Assembly (NCBI GenBank): GCA_035462845.1
Contig: DATHTV010000157.1
Coordinates: forward strand, 1 to 5,533
Reading direction: 5' to 3'
DNA length: 5,533 bases
Source of the DNA: DASTQL01 sp035462845
Lineage (GTDB): Bacteria; Actinomycetota; Actinomycetes; Jiangellales; Jiangellaceae
A program made the position numbers and the translations under genes. Under the pieces are notes generated by a model, which saw nothing but the letters and a program-made list of their open reading frames with translations, was not told where the DNA came from and ran no database searches. Positions within the stretch are counted from its first letter, which is position 1. Each line of letters opens with the position of its first letter. Shown one piece after another: positions 5,218 to 5,533 of the stretch.

Positions 5218-5259
5218 GCGGCCCCGAACGGACCGGCGGCTCGCGACCGGTTCCGCTCA
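5215..5259. terminator. Bidirectional terminator candidate holding both convergent stop codons
   Basis: TGAGCGG (5215-5221) and CCGCTCA (5253-5259) form a perfect 7-bp inverted repeat. The TGA of the left arm is the stop codon of the CoA-binding gene, and the TCA of the right arm is the complement of the purE stop. Inside, ACCGG (5232-5236) pairs with CCGGT (5247-5251) around a 10-nt loop, so either strand can form a two-tier hairpin. There is no T-tract on either side, as is common for high-GC actinomycete terminators. The convergent layout makes a shared terminator the simplest reading. Confidence 0.5.
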
Positions 5260-5533
5260 GCGCTCGGCGTCGAGGCGCGCCCGCAGCGCCCGTCCCTTGG
5301 CCCGGGCGGCGGCGTCGAGGTCGCGCTGGAACTCCTCAATCCGCCCGCGCAGGCCCTCGTCGGCCGCCGCCAGGATCCGGACCGCGAGCAGGCCGGCGTT
5401 GCGGGCGCCGCCCACCGCGACCGTGGCCACGGGCACCCCGGCCGGCATCTGCACGATCGAGAGCAGGCTGTCCAGGCCGTCGAGGACCTTGAGCGGGACG
5501 GGCACGCAGATGACCGGGAGCGGGGTCACCGAG
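5257..5533 (-). CDS. purE: PurE, N5-carboxyaminoimidazole ribonucleotide mutase, C-terminal part
   Basis: The enzyme converts N5-CAIR to CAIR in de novo purine synthesis in the cytoplasm. Only the last 91 residues lie in the window, about half of a normal PurE; the start and the catalytic N-terminal SDW region are beyond the right edge. The visible part is diagnostic: TPLPVICVPVPLK, then LDGLDSLLSIVQMPAGVPVA and TVAVGGARNAGLLAVRIL, which form part of the active site and the octamer core of class I PurE. A charged helical tail follows. One oddity is Cys in PVICVPV, where Gly (PVIGVPV) is usual. In many actinomycetes purK lies next to purE, so it may lie beyond the edge, but that is not visible. 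The gene converges with the CoA-binding gene, with 39 bp between the stop codons. Confidence 0.95.
   Translation of the reverse strand, partial: SVTPLPVICVPVPLKVLDGLDSLLSIVQMPAGVPVATVAVGGARNAGLLAVRILAAADEGLRGRIEEFQRDLDAAARAKGRALRARLDAER

Noticed and set aside
1..5533. Search for tRNA, rRNA, riboswitch, CRISPR, insertion sequence, attachment site or phage genes.
   Set aside because: Coding sequences with ordinary actinomycete families fill nearly all the window, the largest gap is 124 bp, and no structure of these kinds was recognised.

Overview
The window is very GC-rich, and third codon positions are almost always G or C. With frequent GTG starts and the protein families present, it reads as chromosome of a high-GC actinomycete. 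From remembered resemblance of the proteins, the Geodermatophilaceae (Blastococcus, Geodermatophilus, Modestobacter) are the best guess; this is inference, not a database result. There is no sign of a mobile element, prophage, CRISPR array, rRNA or tRNA.

Layout, left to right. Minus strand: a LytR-CpsA-Psr (LCP) family protein with several membrane segments, its 3' end cut off by the left edge (1-1406), preceded in transcription order by an acyl-CoA thioesterase of the hotdog fold (1461-2129). The thioesterase start faces the start of a second, single-pass LCP protein on the plus strand (2168-3292), with only 38 bp between the two start codons. On the plus strand this is followed by a UDP-glucose 6-dehydrogenase (3417-4736) and a small CoA-binding Rossmann protein (4795-5217). 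The last gene, on the minus strand and cut by the right edge, is the C-terminal half of PurE (5257-5533). The plus-strand run and purE converge over a 45-bp inverted repeat that contains both stop codons.

Functionally, the two LCP proteins and the UDP-glucose dehydrogenase form a cell-envelope theme. The dehydrogenase makes UDP-glucuronate for surface polysaccharide, and LCP enzymes transfer lipid-linked glycopolymers onto peptidoglycan. The thioesterase, CoA-binding protein and PurE are housekeeping neighbours without an evident mechanistic link.

The unusual signal is regulatory rather than a new system. All five complete genes have a TANNNT-like -10 hexamer 6-8 nt upstream of the start codon and mostly lack a Shine-Dalgarno sequence, which points to leaderless transcripts. 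One start carries a palindrome fitting the BldD-box pattern (TNAC-N5-GTNA) over its -10. A 16-bp tandem repeat begins on the second LCP gene's stop codon. I saw no evidence of a previously undescribed defence, mobile or biosynthetic system.
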